Source: Papio anubis (lineage: Eukaryota; Chordata; Mammalia; Primates; Cercopithecidae). From it: a stretch of 64,000 nt of DNA. Position numbers and translations under genes: made by a program. How positions within the stretch are numbered: the stretch's first letter is position 1; the number at the start of each line of letters is the position of its first letter. Where the stretch lies: assembly GCF_008728515.1 (NCBI RefSeq), contig NC_044989.1:82034147-82098146 (forward strand). Direction: 5' to 3'. Shown piece by piece: positions 24,537 to 35,547 of the stretch. The notes under the pieces were generated by a model. The model made no database searches, had not been told where the DNA came from, and was given only the letters and a program-made list of their open reading frames with translations.

Positions 24537-24852
24537 TTTATTCCCATGGTGCATTGAAAAGTGTCTCCCAAGGGCCTTTTGTGGGGATAAAGTTCATAAG
24601 CTCGGAGCCCAGACACTTAGAATGTACAAATCATAAAATTATTAACTACATCTCTGCTTGGGTGGGAAGATGTTAGGAATAGAACAATTTCAACATTTAA
24701 ACTTATATAGATATTTATAAGCACTATTTATAGAAGTTGTGTTTGTTAATAGAGTTAATGGAAGCATTTTATTCCAGTCCACTGCAAAAAAAGAAAAAGT
24801 TATACTTGTTAAGTATTGATATTACTTTTTTGAGGATTAAGAAAAATACCTT

Positions 24853-25160
24853 GAGTCAGACGCAGTGTCTCACACCTGTAATCCCAACAACTGGGGAGGC
24901 CGAGGAGGGCAGATCACTTGAGGTCAGGAGTTCACAACCAGCTTGGCCAACATGGCAAAACCCAGTCTCTACTAAAAATACAAAAAATAAGCCAGGCATG
25001 TTGGCACATATCTCTAATCCTAGCTACTCAGGATGCTAAAGCAAGAGAATCACTTGAACCCAGGAGGTGGAGGGTGCAGTGAGCCGAGATCACCACTGCG
25101 CTCCAGCCTGGGCAACAGCGAGACTTCATCTCAACACCACCACCACCACCACCCAAAAAC
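24853..25160 (+). mobile_element. Alu element with (ACC)n 3' end
   Basis: A forward full-length Alu with a decayed start ('gagtcagacgcagtgtctc'), both monomers and 'ctccagcctgggcaacagc' near the end. Instead of an A tail it ends in a (CAC)n repeat at 25134-25154 followed by 'caaaaaccc', so the original tail was replaced or mutated into a trinucleotide microsatellite. Confidence 0.9.
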
Positions 25161-26077
25161 CCGAGCCTGAGATTGAAATTATTTAATTAGTGCTTTAGTA
25201 TACTTAAGTTTGAGCATTTTATTTCTCCTGTTATGATTGGTCAGCTGAAAGAGCACTGGCATCACTGAAAGATCATATTCCATTCAGCCACTTAAGAAGA
25301 AAACCCTGGGTAGGTGCCATAACCATTAGAGTGGAATTTCTCCTTTTTAATGAAACTGAGTAAACTTAAGCATTTAAATTTCATTACACTTATGGAATAA
25401 AACCTTTAAAAAGGTATAGATGTGTGTAATAATATACTACATATATATTAGATATAATAGTGATATCCATATATACTAGATAAATTGTAGAGAAACATAC
25501 GTATGCATATACCTACTCTGGCACATCAATCAAATTTGATATATCCATTCTTATTTTATTTCATACAAGTTAAGATTTTTACATTTCTAAATTGTTAAAA
25601 ACATCAAAATAATGGTGCCTTACACATTAAAATTCCATATAATTCAAGTTTTAGTATCCATAAAATTTTATTAGAACATTGCCATGCTTTTACTTATCAA
25701 TTGTTTATTACCACTTTTGTTATGACAAAGTTGAACATGTCTCACGTCTCATCTAATATGCTCATTTGAACCTTTATAAGAAGTTTTGCCAATATCTGAT
25801 ATTAAAAACAAATGTTAATTGTAGCTATTCATTGCTTGTTTGGCTGTACTTCTGTTCCCTATTGCCCACTATTTAGGTTTCTGCCTCTTTCGTCCCAGTA
25901 ACCCACACCCACAGTCTTGTGCATGAGTTACATCTCTCTATCTCCTTTCATGCTATTTTAATTCCAGTTCAACTACACTCTTTATCCCATTCACTTTCTT
26001 TCAGTAAACTACTCAATGATGGTCATTACTCCTATCTTTTATATGAACACTATTCTCAACATTTACCTTTCCTCCTA
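25161..26077. other. Unassigned non-coding sequence
   Basis: AT-rich with TA-rich patches near 25430-25520. No gene or classifiable repeat is recognised. Confidence 0.45.
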
Positions 26078-27180
26078 GCAAAGGAAATAGTCAACAAAAT
26101 GAAGACACAGCTCACAAATGGGAGAAAATATTTGTAATCTGTCCACCTGATGAGGGCTTAATAACTAGAATATATAAGGCATTCAGACAACTCAATAGCA
26201 AAATACAATAATTTGATTTAAAAAGGGACAAAAACATCTCAACAGATATTTCTGAAAGACATACAAATGGCTAACAGGCATAAGAAAAAAATTTCAACAT
26301 CGCATTAGTGATTACAGAGAAATACAAATCAAAATCACAACAAAAGATCACTTCACCCCAGTTAAAATGGCTTTTATCAAAAAGATAGGCAATAACAGAT
26401 GCCGGCGAGGATGTGGAGTAAAGGGAGCACTCATACACTGTTGGTGGGAATATAAATTAGTACAACAATCATGGAGAACACTTTGGAGGCTTTTCAAAAA
26501 ACTAAAAGTAGACCTACGAGCAATTCCACAATTGAGTATACATCCAAAAGAAAATAAACTGATATAGCAAACAGGTATTTGCACTCCTATGTTTATTACA
26601 ACATTATTCACAGCCTAAATATGGACTCAACCTAAGTGCACATCAATGGATGAATGGATACATAAAATGTGGTGTATATACACAGTGGAATATTATTCAG
26701 CCATGAAAAATAAATTGCAGCAACATGATTGGATCTGGAGTTTATTATATTAAGTGAAATAAGCCAAGCACAGAAAAATATCACATTCTTGCTCACACAT
26801 GGGAACTGCAAAAATAGATCTCATGAAGATAGAGAATATATTAGGTTAATGCTTATCAGAGACCAGGAAAGGTATGGTTGAGGGAAGGGATGAAGAGAGG
26901 TTGATTAATGGGTATAAATATATAATTTGATAGGGGGAATAAAAACTAGTGTTTGATAGATTAGTATGGCTTTAGTTTATAACAATCTATTATATATTTC
27001 AAAATGGCCAAAAGAGAATAATCTGATTGTAGCATAAAGAAAAGATAAATATTTAAGGTAGTGGATATTCCAATTATACTGATATGTACTTTAGAAATTA
27101 TATTAATGTATGAAATTATCACATGTACCCCTAGTATATGTACCTCTTCTGTGTATCAGCAAAATTAACATTTTAAAAAA
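26078..27180 (+). mobile_element. L1 (L1MA/L1PB-age), 5'-truncated
   Basis: Contains the ORF2 C-terminal region and 3' UTR of an older L1: 'aaatgggagaaaatatttg', 'acactgttggtgggaatata', 'tggaatattattcagccatg', 'tcacattcttgctcacacat', ending near 'tcacatgtacccctagtat' and an A-rich tail. The start is abrupt within ORF2, as expected for 5' truncation. The ORF2 frame has several stops, for example after the 'KENKLI' segment at 26567. Confidence 0.93.
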
Positions 27181-30150
27181 TCAGAAGAGTAGAAATTATT
27201 TTATACAACTTCAAAAATGCCTTTCTTCAGCACTCCTTCCCTAAAATTTCTTCTCAATAGTAGACAATTATTTTTATTTTTCAAACTCTTTGAAGAATAT
27301 TTTACTCTACAACGGGTTTTCCAATGACAATTTTACATCATTGTAATTCCCTAAATATCAGTAACATTTTTTCCTGTAGAATCTATACCTGTGACATATA
27401 CTCTTACTAATGTATTCATTCATTATTTTATCCATCCAAACATATTATTCATTACCACAAATGTGTATTATTTACATGTCAGACGTGAAGGAAGATAAAA
27501 TGTATTTTCTGCCCCTGCAGATCTCGCCTTCTGATAGGGAAAAAATACATATCCAATTAAAGCTGAAATGAATAAGAAGTTAGGGTTATGAGGAACAAAG
27601 ACTAAAACTTCTGTTTTAGAATTGCCTACCAACATTTACAACAACCTTTCCACTTTGATATGTTATCAATGCTTTTCCTATTATTCATTTTCTAAGCATA
27701 ATTATGATCTTAGTTCTTTAAGCACATCTACTCCTTTAATTTGGTATTCACTTCACTTTATGACCCGCAGATGTTCAGAATGATTCTGAAGTTCTTTCTA
27801 TAACAGTGTCATTAGGTTTGCTATTCCTGCTCCTACTTAAACTGCTCTTAACCCATATTTTGGTCTCCAATTCTTCCACATGCTCTACCAATCCCAATTT
27901 GACGTTACTTTCAATTTCTTCTAAACAAAAACATTGCCTGATTTGTGATGTCAAGAGTGTCTTACTAGATCATATACCCTAAAAGTCTTGGTTTTCATTT
28001 GTACTCATATGGCTAACCCTGATCCTTTAGTAACTTACCAATGTTTCCTCTTCTGCCATTTTCTACCTGTGAATGACAGCTGCAGACAATCATAAAAGGG
28101 TGTTGAGTTAGACATTTTTGCTCTCTGACATCACATGGGCTTCAATGCTATGTACTATTTTTAAAGTGACTATTTAAAGTACTTAAGCCCTCTTCCAGAA
28201 GCTCTCAAATATTCCTTCACTTTTTATACTGACTGTCATTAAGATACAGTCTTTGAATTTTACTTTCTTTAAAAATATAAAGCTTATACCTCAATTTCAC
28301 CCCCACACCTTTTTACAATCTAGGCTACATGTAGTTTTGTTATATGTAGTTTTGTTATAGCCTTCTGGGTCTTTGGTCAAATTGGGAGTCTAATCATTTC
28401 TACCAAAAATGGTAAGACAAACCTCTACATCTCTTCCAGATCAGCAGAGGTCATTAGTTCAGTTTTACACAAAGGTAGCATATATATACACATAAGCACA
28501 CACAGATAAAATAGGCTCTTTTTACAGGCCAACACTGGAACTATGTCAGTGGTCTTGTCTGACACTGAATTTACTGTTTCATAGCCAAACTCCAAAATAA
28601 ATATTGACTTTCTATTTTTACTATGATGACCCTTTAGTGCATCAAACTGGATCCATTTACAAAGGTACGCAATCTCAAACATTCCCAATTCTCTCAACTG
28701 CATGTCTCATTTTATTTCACCTTATAATTTTGAATTTTTCTAAGAGCACTAGGGTTCTTGTAATACAAGAATCGTGTCCTCTTCCAATCACAGCTCCCCA
28801 ACTCTCAAGTCCTATTTACTTTTTCCCACGTTACAACCTGGACCTTATTCCTCCCCAACCCTTTTCATTATTTTTCATCATATATTCACAGAAAATATTA
28901 TTATGGCCTCCTATTAAATATACATGCCCAGAGAAGTTCTGTCAGAACATCCTTCTGACAAGATAGATAGATGTTTTGAAAAATACATTTTAAGAAAAGC
29001 CATGGAGAGGGTGCCTTAACATCTATTTGATTAGAAGCAAACAAATGATTTCCACGGGCATATTTCTCATGTCCTCTAATCACAAAAGACTGTACACTCC
29101 TTTAAGGTGAGGCTCATACCTTATTTACTTTCGAAAATCCTGCACCACCTGACATGTGGCCTGTTTCAAGATAAAAGCTTAAAATGTGTATTTGGTAAGG
29201 ATTGAACGGGATCCTTGATCCATGTCCTTATTCAAATCCCTGCTCCTGTATAATCAGCAAATGTTTCCCTCATCTCTACCTATTTTAACAACCAACATTT
29301 ACCAAAGTGCATGGCTGGAAGAAATTTTAAGAAAGGAATGGAAAAGTAAACCTTAGAGACTGGCGAAGTTAAGTCGCTTCAGAATTCTCTTCTCCCCATG
29401 TCTTAGAAATGAGGACACTTCATTTGTGCAATTCTTTATTCTCAGTGGTATTCAGAACTTCAGAATTGCATTTATGGAACATAATAAAGCTTAAGAGAGT
29501 GATAGGATAAAAATGGACAGGGTTCTAGCAGAATCTAATGGTAAAATCTAAAGAAAACACAAATCACTGGCTTTATGTCATATTCTATGATATAAAGCTA
29601 TACAGTAAGTCTAACTTTCTTTTTTCTTCCAGGCACACAAACTTTATTATCCCTAATATAAGGCAGTTAGGTAAAGTGATAATTAGGAGAGACCACTCAA
29701 TGTGCAACTGACAGGTGTTGTTCCTTGTGCAGGCGTGTAAATTGTACCTCTTAAACATTTCTTTGATATTTACTCTGACTACCTTAGTTCAGGTTACTTT
29801 TATCCTAAACTGTTGTATCAGATCAGTAACCTAAATATCTACCTACCTATGCAACTTACTATGCATTTTTCTCTCAGATTTTCATGTGGTCCCTTTACTG
29901 GAATCTTTCACTGACATACTTTCTACTGGAATAAAAAGCAAATAACTTTTAATGGGCATACAGCCCTTCAAAAATGATCCACAAATTCCTGTCTAATTGT
30001 TAAGTGCTTTTCTAAGAAAATTATTTTTCCCCAAAGAAAGGCAAATAAAAGATATATCCTTTAGGCTAAAAATCCCAGAAGATTTTGGAATTGAAAGCAA
30101 GGAGCTAAGACATTGTTTTGTTCTTACTGTCATTTCTTACCTAACTAGTC
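27181..30150. other. Mostly unassigned; possible L2 patch
   Basis: No gene recognised. A weak L2-like patch may lie at about 27410-27600 ('attcattcattattttatcc', then 'cagacgtgaaggaagataaa'). A short tandem duplication of 'atgtagttttgttat' lies at about 28329-28358. Reading frames up to 120 codons (28604-28966) have no recognisable domain. Confidence 0.4.
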
Positions 30151-30720
30151 TTGGGGAAGGGGGTTCTTAGGACCATCTTCATATTTGGATAGTTACTCGA
30201 AGGATGTCCAGGGCTCAGCTTATAGTCATCTTATGGATAAGATTTATTACAGTGACACAAGAATATACAGCCATATAATAAGGGAAAAGATACAGGTTGA
30301 GTCTGGATCATGCTGGCTTCCTTGTGGTCCCTCTCTGCCATGAGGATTTACAGGAAGCATACTCCTCCAAGCAACAAATGCAACAACATGGGTGTGATCT
30401 TTCTACCTGGGGAAACCAATTACTGACTTTCTTTCCAATTACTGTCCAAAATATGTATTGGAACTTGGTCATGTAGGCACCTTCTAACTTATGTGTACCA
30501 AAGTTTCAGACTCTCAGAAGAAAAACAAGAATCCAGAAGAAATTACATTGTTTGCATGAATAGTCTAAGCACAAGTGAGCCAGCTGTTGACCGGGAACAT
30601 TCCAAGTGTTCTCAGAAGTCAAATGTCCACCTTTCAAGGAGATAATTCTAAGAATAGCTATCTCAGGTTTGCTTTGTTAACTGTTTTCTGTACACTCTCT
30701 GAGTCCTATATCTGAATAAG
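30150..30720 (-). mobile_element. Possible degraded ERV LTR
   Basis: Loosely follows a reverse-oriented LTR layout known from primate genomes: 'aagatttattacagtgacac' at the R/U5-like end, then 'ggtcatgtaggcacc' and 'tcagactctcagaagaaaa'. Edges and family are not determined. It could be another old repeat. Confidence 0.35.
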
Positions 30721-30890
30721 ATGTGTAGAAAAGCGAGAACATGAACGCATCAGTCATAGTGACCTAAAACTCAAGAACCATGAGGAAGTTGCTGTCCACA
30801 CTTAATATAGCACAGAAGAGGTGGCAGCTGAAAGAAGTCAGGTGGATGAATATAATTTAGTGTAGTTGGTTCTCCATGAAAATAGATAGT

Positions 30891-31180
30891 CAGCATCTCT
30901 TAATGACAAGGATATATTATAAAAACATTTGTCATTAGGCAGTTTAATCATTGCATGGACATCATAGACTGTACTTGTACAAACCTAGATGGTATAGCCT
31001 GTTGCTGTTAGGCCACAAAGCTGTACAGCATGTTATTGTACTGAATACTATAGGCAATGTTAATACAATGGTAAATATTTTTGTATCCAAGCATATCTAA
31101 ATGTATAAAAAGTACAGTAAAAATAAGGTATCATAATCTTAAGGGGCCACCTTTGTATGTGCTATGCAGCACACAACCAT
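30891..31180 (-). mobile_element. MER8-like (Tigger-related) DNA transposon remnant
   Basis: Starts 'cagcatctcttaatgacaag' and contains 'gtacaaacctagatggtata', 'aaagctgtacagcatgttat', 'tactgaatactataggcaa' and 'aaggtatcataatcttaagg'. This is the order of the short palindromic-ended element I know as MER8 (a nonautonomous Tigger relative). The right end, 'gctatgcagcac', appears to have lost about 20 bp. Strand is nominal because the element is nearly palindromic at its ends. Confidence 0.6.
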
Positions 31181-32427
31181 GCATGAAAATCTTGCATACC
31201 TGGCATTGATTTGTGACAATTGTGATGGAAAACACAGACCGTAATATGCCTGACAAGACAACGAAGATGCTACAGATATGTACAGATGTGTTTAAGACCA
31301 TAGTAAGAATCACAGATTTCGGTGATTGTTTCCAAACCATATTTTAAACATCCAGAAAGATCAACTACATCTGTGTGTGTCTGGGAACAAATATTATCTA
31401 TGTCACCCCCAGGTACTGATACTTTTCTCTAATACCACAATGACACAGTAAACTTCCCTTGCACATTTCGACTCCATCTTGAAAGTTGACAGGGTGCAGA
31501 ATAGTGAATGAGCATTTAAAAGCAAACGAGATCACCCAAGCCTCTCTGTTTGCCTGATGTCTGATATGAATAGACAGAATATTGAATCCAGTAAGAATGC
31601 ATTCTTGATGAAAAGGAATGTTAAGTGGCCAGTCTAAGTTGCAGTGCTATCCAGTAGGGAAGGTCTGGAAGTTCATTTAGAAAAAGGATTTTATGAGCTT
31701 CATTAAATAAAAATTCTTTACTATCTTGGTATGATCTTGTTCTACAATTCTTTTCAAACTCTCAATACAAATAGCTGAACAAGATAATTTTGGTAAAATC
31801 TCTTTCTATAAACATAAAAGTGGGGTGATATGATAGTGACTCAGGTGGGCAACTTTCATGAAGATTAGTTGATTGGGAAAGGCATCAGTGAGGAGTGATA
31901 ATTACTTTGAGACTTGATGACAAAAAAGGGCCTCATAAAGTTCTCCATTCAAAGTGTTCAGGTCTAGGACACAACTAGTGCAAAATATCCAAGTATGAAA
32001 CAACTTTTGCAAGGTTGAAGAAATCAAATATGAGAACAATGTATAGTTTAGGTGAAATGCATTGATGGCAGTAGTGGCATCAGTTTGGCACATGGAACGA
32101 ACTAAATATGGGACAGAGAAGGGGAAAAGAAGGGGTCCAGGGTGCTTTCCAAATCTCTTCTCTACTTTATATGTTAAAGCTCATTTAAGATGACAAATAA
32201 TTAAATCTACCTGGCTAGTTTAAATACATAAGAAATGTAACCGTTTAATAAAACGCTAGTAGTATTACTTTTAATAAAAGAATTGCAAAGCAATGCTTAG
32301 TTCTCTTATTTCTTATGGTCAGGATTTTTATTGCTATAAAAATGCTTTTAAGCTTTCAGATGAAGGGTAGAACAGAACATCTAATGCTTTTTATGTTCTC
32401 TTATGTATTCATGTTTGTCATGTCAAA
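31181..32427. other. Unassigned non-coding sequence
   Basis: No supportable gene or repeat recognised. The short frames on either strand have no domain character. Confidence 0.45.
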
Positions 32428-32531
32428 GGCAGATAAAACAACTGCCTTAGTGAGAATAAGCAGATGTGTATAAACTCAAGACAGATAAAACGGCCACTTT
32501 AGCAAGAATAAGCAGAACTGTATAAACTCCA
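32428..32531. repeat. Two-copy 52-bp tandem duplication
   Basis: Two adjacent 52-bp units (32428-32479 and 32480-32531) share 'cagataaaac', 'agaataagcaga' and 'tgtataaactc' at the same spacing, with about ten differences. It is a local segmental duplication, old enough to have diverged. Confidence 0.8.
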
Positions 32532-32875
32532 CTGGTCTGAATTAGTGACCACTTTATAATGTGTATAATAATGAAGGTATAATGTAAAGATACCTGGATG
32601 AAATGTGCTTCCTACTTCAAGAACATCCTCTTAATTGAGATGCAATATAGAGTGGGCATTGGTATGCAACAAAATAAAAAACTTATTAAAATCATGACAT
32701 ATTTAAATTTAAGCCTTGAATCTTGGAATATCTAGGGTCATTTTCTCGCAATTTCAATGCACTTTTTATATGACTCAGATGACTTGCCCAGTATTTCAAT
32801 AAGATAACTTGAAACAACCTAACCCAAATCTTTAATTCCATTGTCAACAAAAATAAAATACAAATTATCTAAGAT

Positions 32876-34310
32876 AGGCAGAGCAAGATGGCAGAATAGA
32901 AGAATTCACCAATCTTCCTTCTCACAAGGACGCCAATTTAACAAGTATCTACATAAGAAAATCTCCTTCATAAGAACAAAAATCAGGTAAGCATTCATAG
33001 TACTTGGTTTTTTAACTTTATATCACTGAAAGAGATGCTGAAGAGGTAGAAGAAAATAGTCTGGAACTACTGACCACTCCCCAGTTTGGCCAGAAGATAG
33101 GGTATTGGTCAGAGTTGTGAGGCCCTCTTTCCAGGCCCTAGCTCCTGGATGGCCTTTCTTAGGCATGCCCTGGGCCAGAAGAGAACCTGCTGCTTTGAAG
33201 AAAAGGACCAAGTCCTGGTAGCATTCATTATCTGCTAATTGAGGAGCCTTTGGTTCTGCAATAACCAGCAGTGATACCCAGGTACTGTGTTGAGGGCCAT
33301 GGGTGAGACTCTGAGACTTGCTGGCTTTAGGTGAGATTCAGCTCATTCCCAGATTTAGTGGCTATGGGGCAAGACTTGTTCCACTTGAGAAAAGCAGAAA
33401 GAAGACTAAAGGAGACTTTGTCTTGCACCTCAGGACCAGAATGGCCACAAGAGGATAGAGCACCAAGCAGGCTCTTGGGTTCCCTGATTTTAAAACATGG
33501 TTCTTGGATGGCATTTCTGGACATACTGTCGAACAGAGAGGAGCCCACTACCCAGGAGGGTGAGTCCCAGGCCAGACAGTATTCACTACAAGTTGACTGA
33601 AGAACCCTTGGGACTTAAGGGAACATTGGCGATAGGCTGGCAATACTCCGTGTGGGTCTGTAGTGGTGGTGACCATACACTGAGCTCCTCTGCCTTTGGA
33701 AAGGATAAGGAAAAGTAGGAAGGACTGTTTCTTGTGGAGTGAGTGCCAGCTCAACCACAGAACAATAGAATACCAGATAGACTTCTAAGCCTTTTGATTC
33801 TAGTCTCTGGCTCCTAGGTAGCACTTCTAGACCCAACCAGGACCTGGGGGTACTCATTGCGTGAAAAGTAAGGACACAAGTCTGACTGACTTTGCTACCT
33901 GCTGAGTGTAGAGCCACAGAGCCGTGAGCAAAAATAAGCAATAGCCAGGGAGTGTTTATAGCAGGACTTGGGTAAGACCCAGCAATGTACTCACTTCAGG
34001 TCTGACCCAGTGCAGGCATAGTAATGATGGCCACAAGGTTGCTTGTGTCACTCCACCCCTAGCTTCAGGTGGTTTAGAACAGAGGGAGAGACTCTGTTTG
34101 TTTGAAAGAAAATAAGGGAAGAATACAAGCATCTTTGCCTGGTAAGCTAGAGAATTCTCCTGGATTATGACTATGACTATCAAAATAGTACCTGTATGAG
34201 TCTACAAGAACCATAGCATTGCAGGGCTTGGGGTGCCCAGATACAGCTTTGATCACAACATTCAAGCTTTTTTTTCTCTCTTTGAATATTTGGAAATTCT
34301 TGAAAGATGA
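32876..34310 (+). promoter_or_regulatory. L1 5' UTR (old promoter region)
   Basis: GC-richer than its surroundings. It holds loosely repeated modules around 33145-33250, 33495-33620 and 33805-33900, each with a 'ctcctggatggc'-like start and an 'agaggagccc'-like continuation. In an intact L1 this region is the internal pol II promoter. The degree of decay makes activity here unlikely. The small frames on both strands in this block are chance frames in GC-richer DNA. Confidence 0.7.
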
Positions 34311-34727
34311 GTACAAACAAGCCCAGACAGCAAAGACTAAAATAAATAATTAACTCTTCAATGCTTGGACACAGACAAATATCTACAAGTATCAAACATT
34401 CTGGGACAATAAGATCTCACCAAATGAACTAATTAAGGCACCACAGACCAGTTCTAGAGAAACAGATATGTGACCTTTTGGACAGATAATTCAAACTATT
34501 TTGAGGAAACTCAAATTCAAGATAACACAGAGAAGATGTTCAGAATTCTATCAAAGAGATTGAAATAATTTAACAAGTAGAAGTTCTTGAGTTGAAAAAA
34601 CACAATTGACATGCTGAAGGAATGCATCAGAGTCTTTTCATATCAGAATTGATTAAGCAGAAGAAAGAATTAATGAGCCTAAACACAGGCTATTTGAAAA
34701 TATGGGGTCAGAAGAGATAAAAGAAAA
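34311..34727 (+). pseudogene. L1 ORF1 5' region remnant
   Basis: The nucleotide text matches the N-terminal part of ORF1 in L1MA/L1PB-type elements ('tcaatgcttggacacagaca', 'gaccagttctagagaaacag', 'gaggaaactcaaattcaag', 'gaattgattaagcagaagaa'). ORF1p is an RNA-binding trimer with an N-terminal coiled coil; only part of that coiled-coil coding region survives. The frame is broken by multiple stops, and the RNA-recognition and C-terminal parts are absent because sequence is lost at the L1PA junction. Confidence 0.75.
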
Positions 34728-35547
34728 AATAAAAAATTATCTCAAGATGGACTAAAGACTTAAACATAAGACCTAAAACCATAAAACCAAACGTATGAAA
34801 AAATGCTCATCACTGGTCATTAGAGAAATTCTAACCAAAACCACAGTGAGATACCATTTCATGCCAGTTAGAATGGCGATCATTAAAAAGTCAGGAAACA
34901 ACAGGTGCTGGAAAGGATGTAGAGAAATAAGAATGCTTTTACATTGTTGGTGGGAGTGTCAATTAGTTCAACCATGTGGAAGACAGTGTGGCAATTCCTC
35001 AAGGATCTAGAACCAGAAATACCATTTGATCTAGCAATCTCATTACTGGGTATGTACCCAAAGGATTATAAATCATTCTATAAAGACACATGCACCTGTA
35101 TGTTTATTACAGCACTGTTTGCAATAGCAAAGTCTTGGAACCAACCCAAATGTCCCTCAATGATAGACTGGATGAAGAAAATGTGGCACATATATACCAT
35201 GAAATACTATGCAGCTATAAAAAAGGAAGAGTTCATGTCCTTTGCAGTGACATGGATGAAGCTGGAAACCATCACTCTCAGCAAACTAACACAAGAACAG
35301 AAAATCAAACACCACATGTTCTCACTTATAAGTGGGAGTTGAACAATGAGAACACACAGACACAGGGCGGGGAACATCACACCCCAGGGCCTGTTGGGGA
35401 GTGGGAGACTGGGGGAGGCATAGCATTAGAAGAAATACCTAACGTAGATGACAAGTTGATGGGTGCAGCAAACCACCATGGCACGTGTATATCTATGTAA
35501 CAAACCTGCACATTCTGCATGTGTCCCAGAGCTTAAAGTATATAAAA
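34728..35547 (+). mobile_element. Younger L1PA fragment with internal deletion
   Basis: Much closer to L1PA consensus than the surrounding L1. It opens with 'ctcaagatggactaaagact' and 'acctaaaaccataaaacc', then jumps near 34787 to 'tatgaaaaaatgctcatcac', omitting about 400 bp of ORF2. It continues to the 3' UTR ('gggtgcagcaaaccaccatg', 'acttataagtgggagttgaa') and a short A-rich end at about 35547. No clean target duplication is visible, and host L1 sequence is missing at the site. Confidence 0.9.
34944..35342 (+). pseudogene. L1PA ORF2 C-terminal remnant
   Basis: About 130 codons without a stop encode the C-terminal domain of L1 ORF2p, recognisable by 'LGMYPKDYKSFY' and 'MKYYAAIKKEEF'. ORF2p supplies endonuclease and reverse transcriptase for L1 retrotransposition; neither of those domains is present here. 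The run ends at the natural ORF2 terminus, followed by the 3' UTR. The preserved frame reflects youth, not function. Confidence 0.85.

Noticed and set aside
28604..28966. 120-codon open frame
   Set aside because: Low-complexity hydrophobic and serine/proline composition, no domain, and an overlapping frame on the other strand. Consistent with chance in AT-rich DNA.
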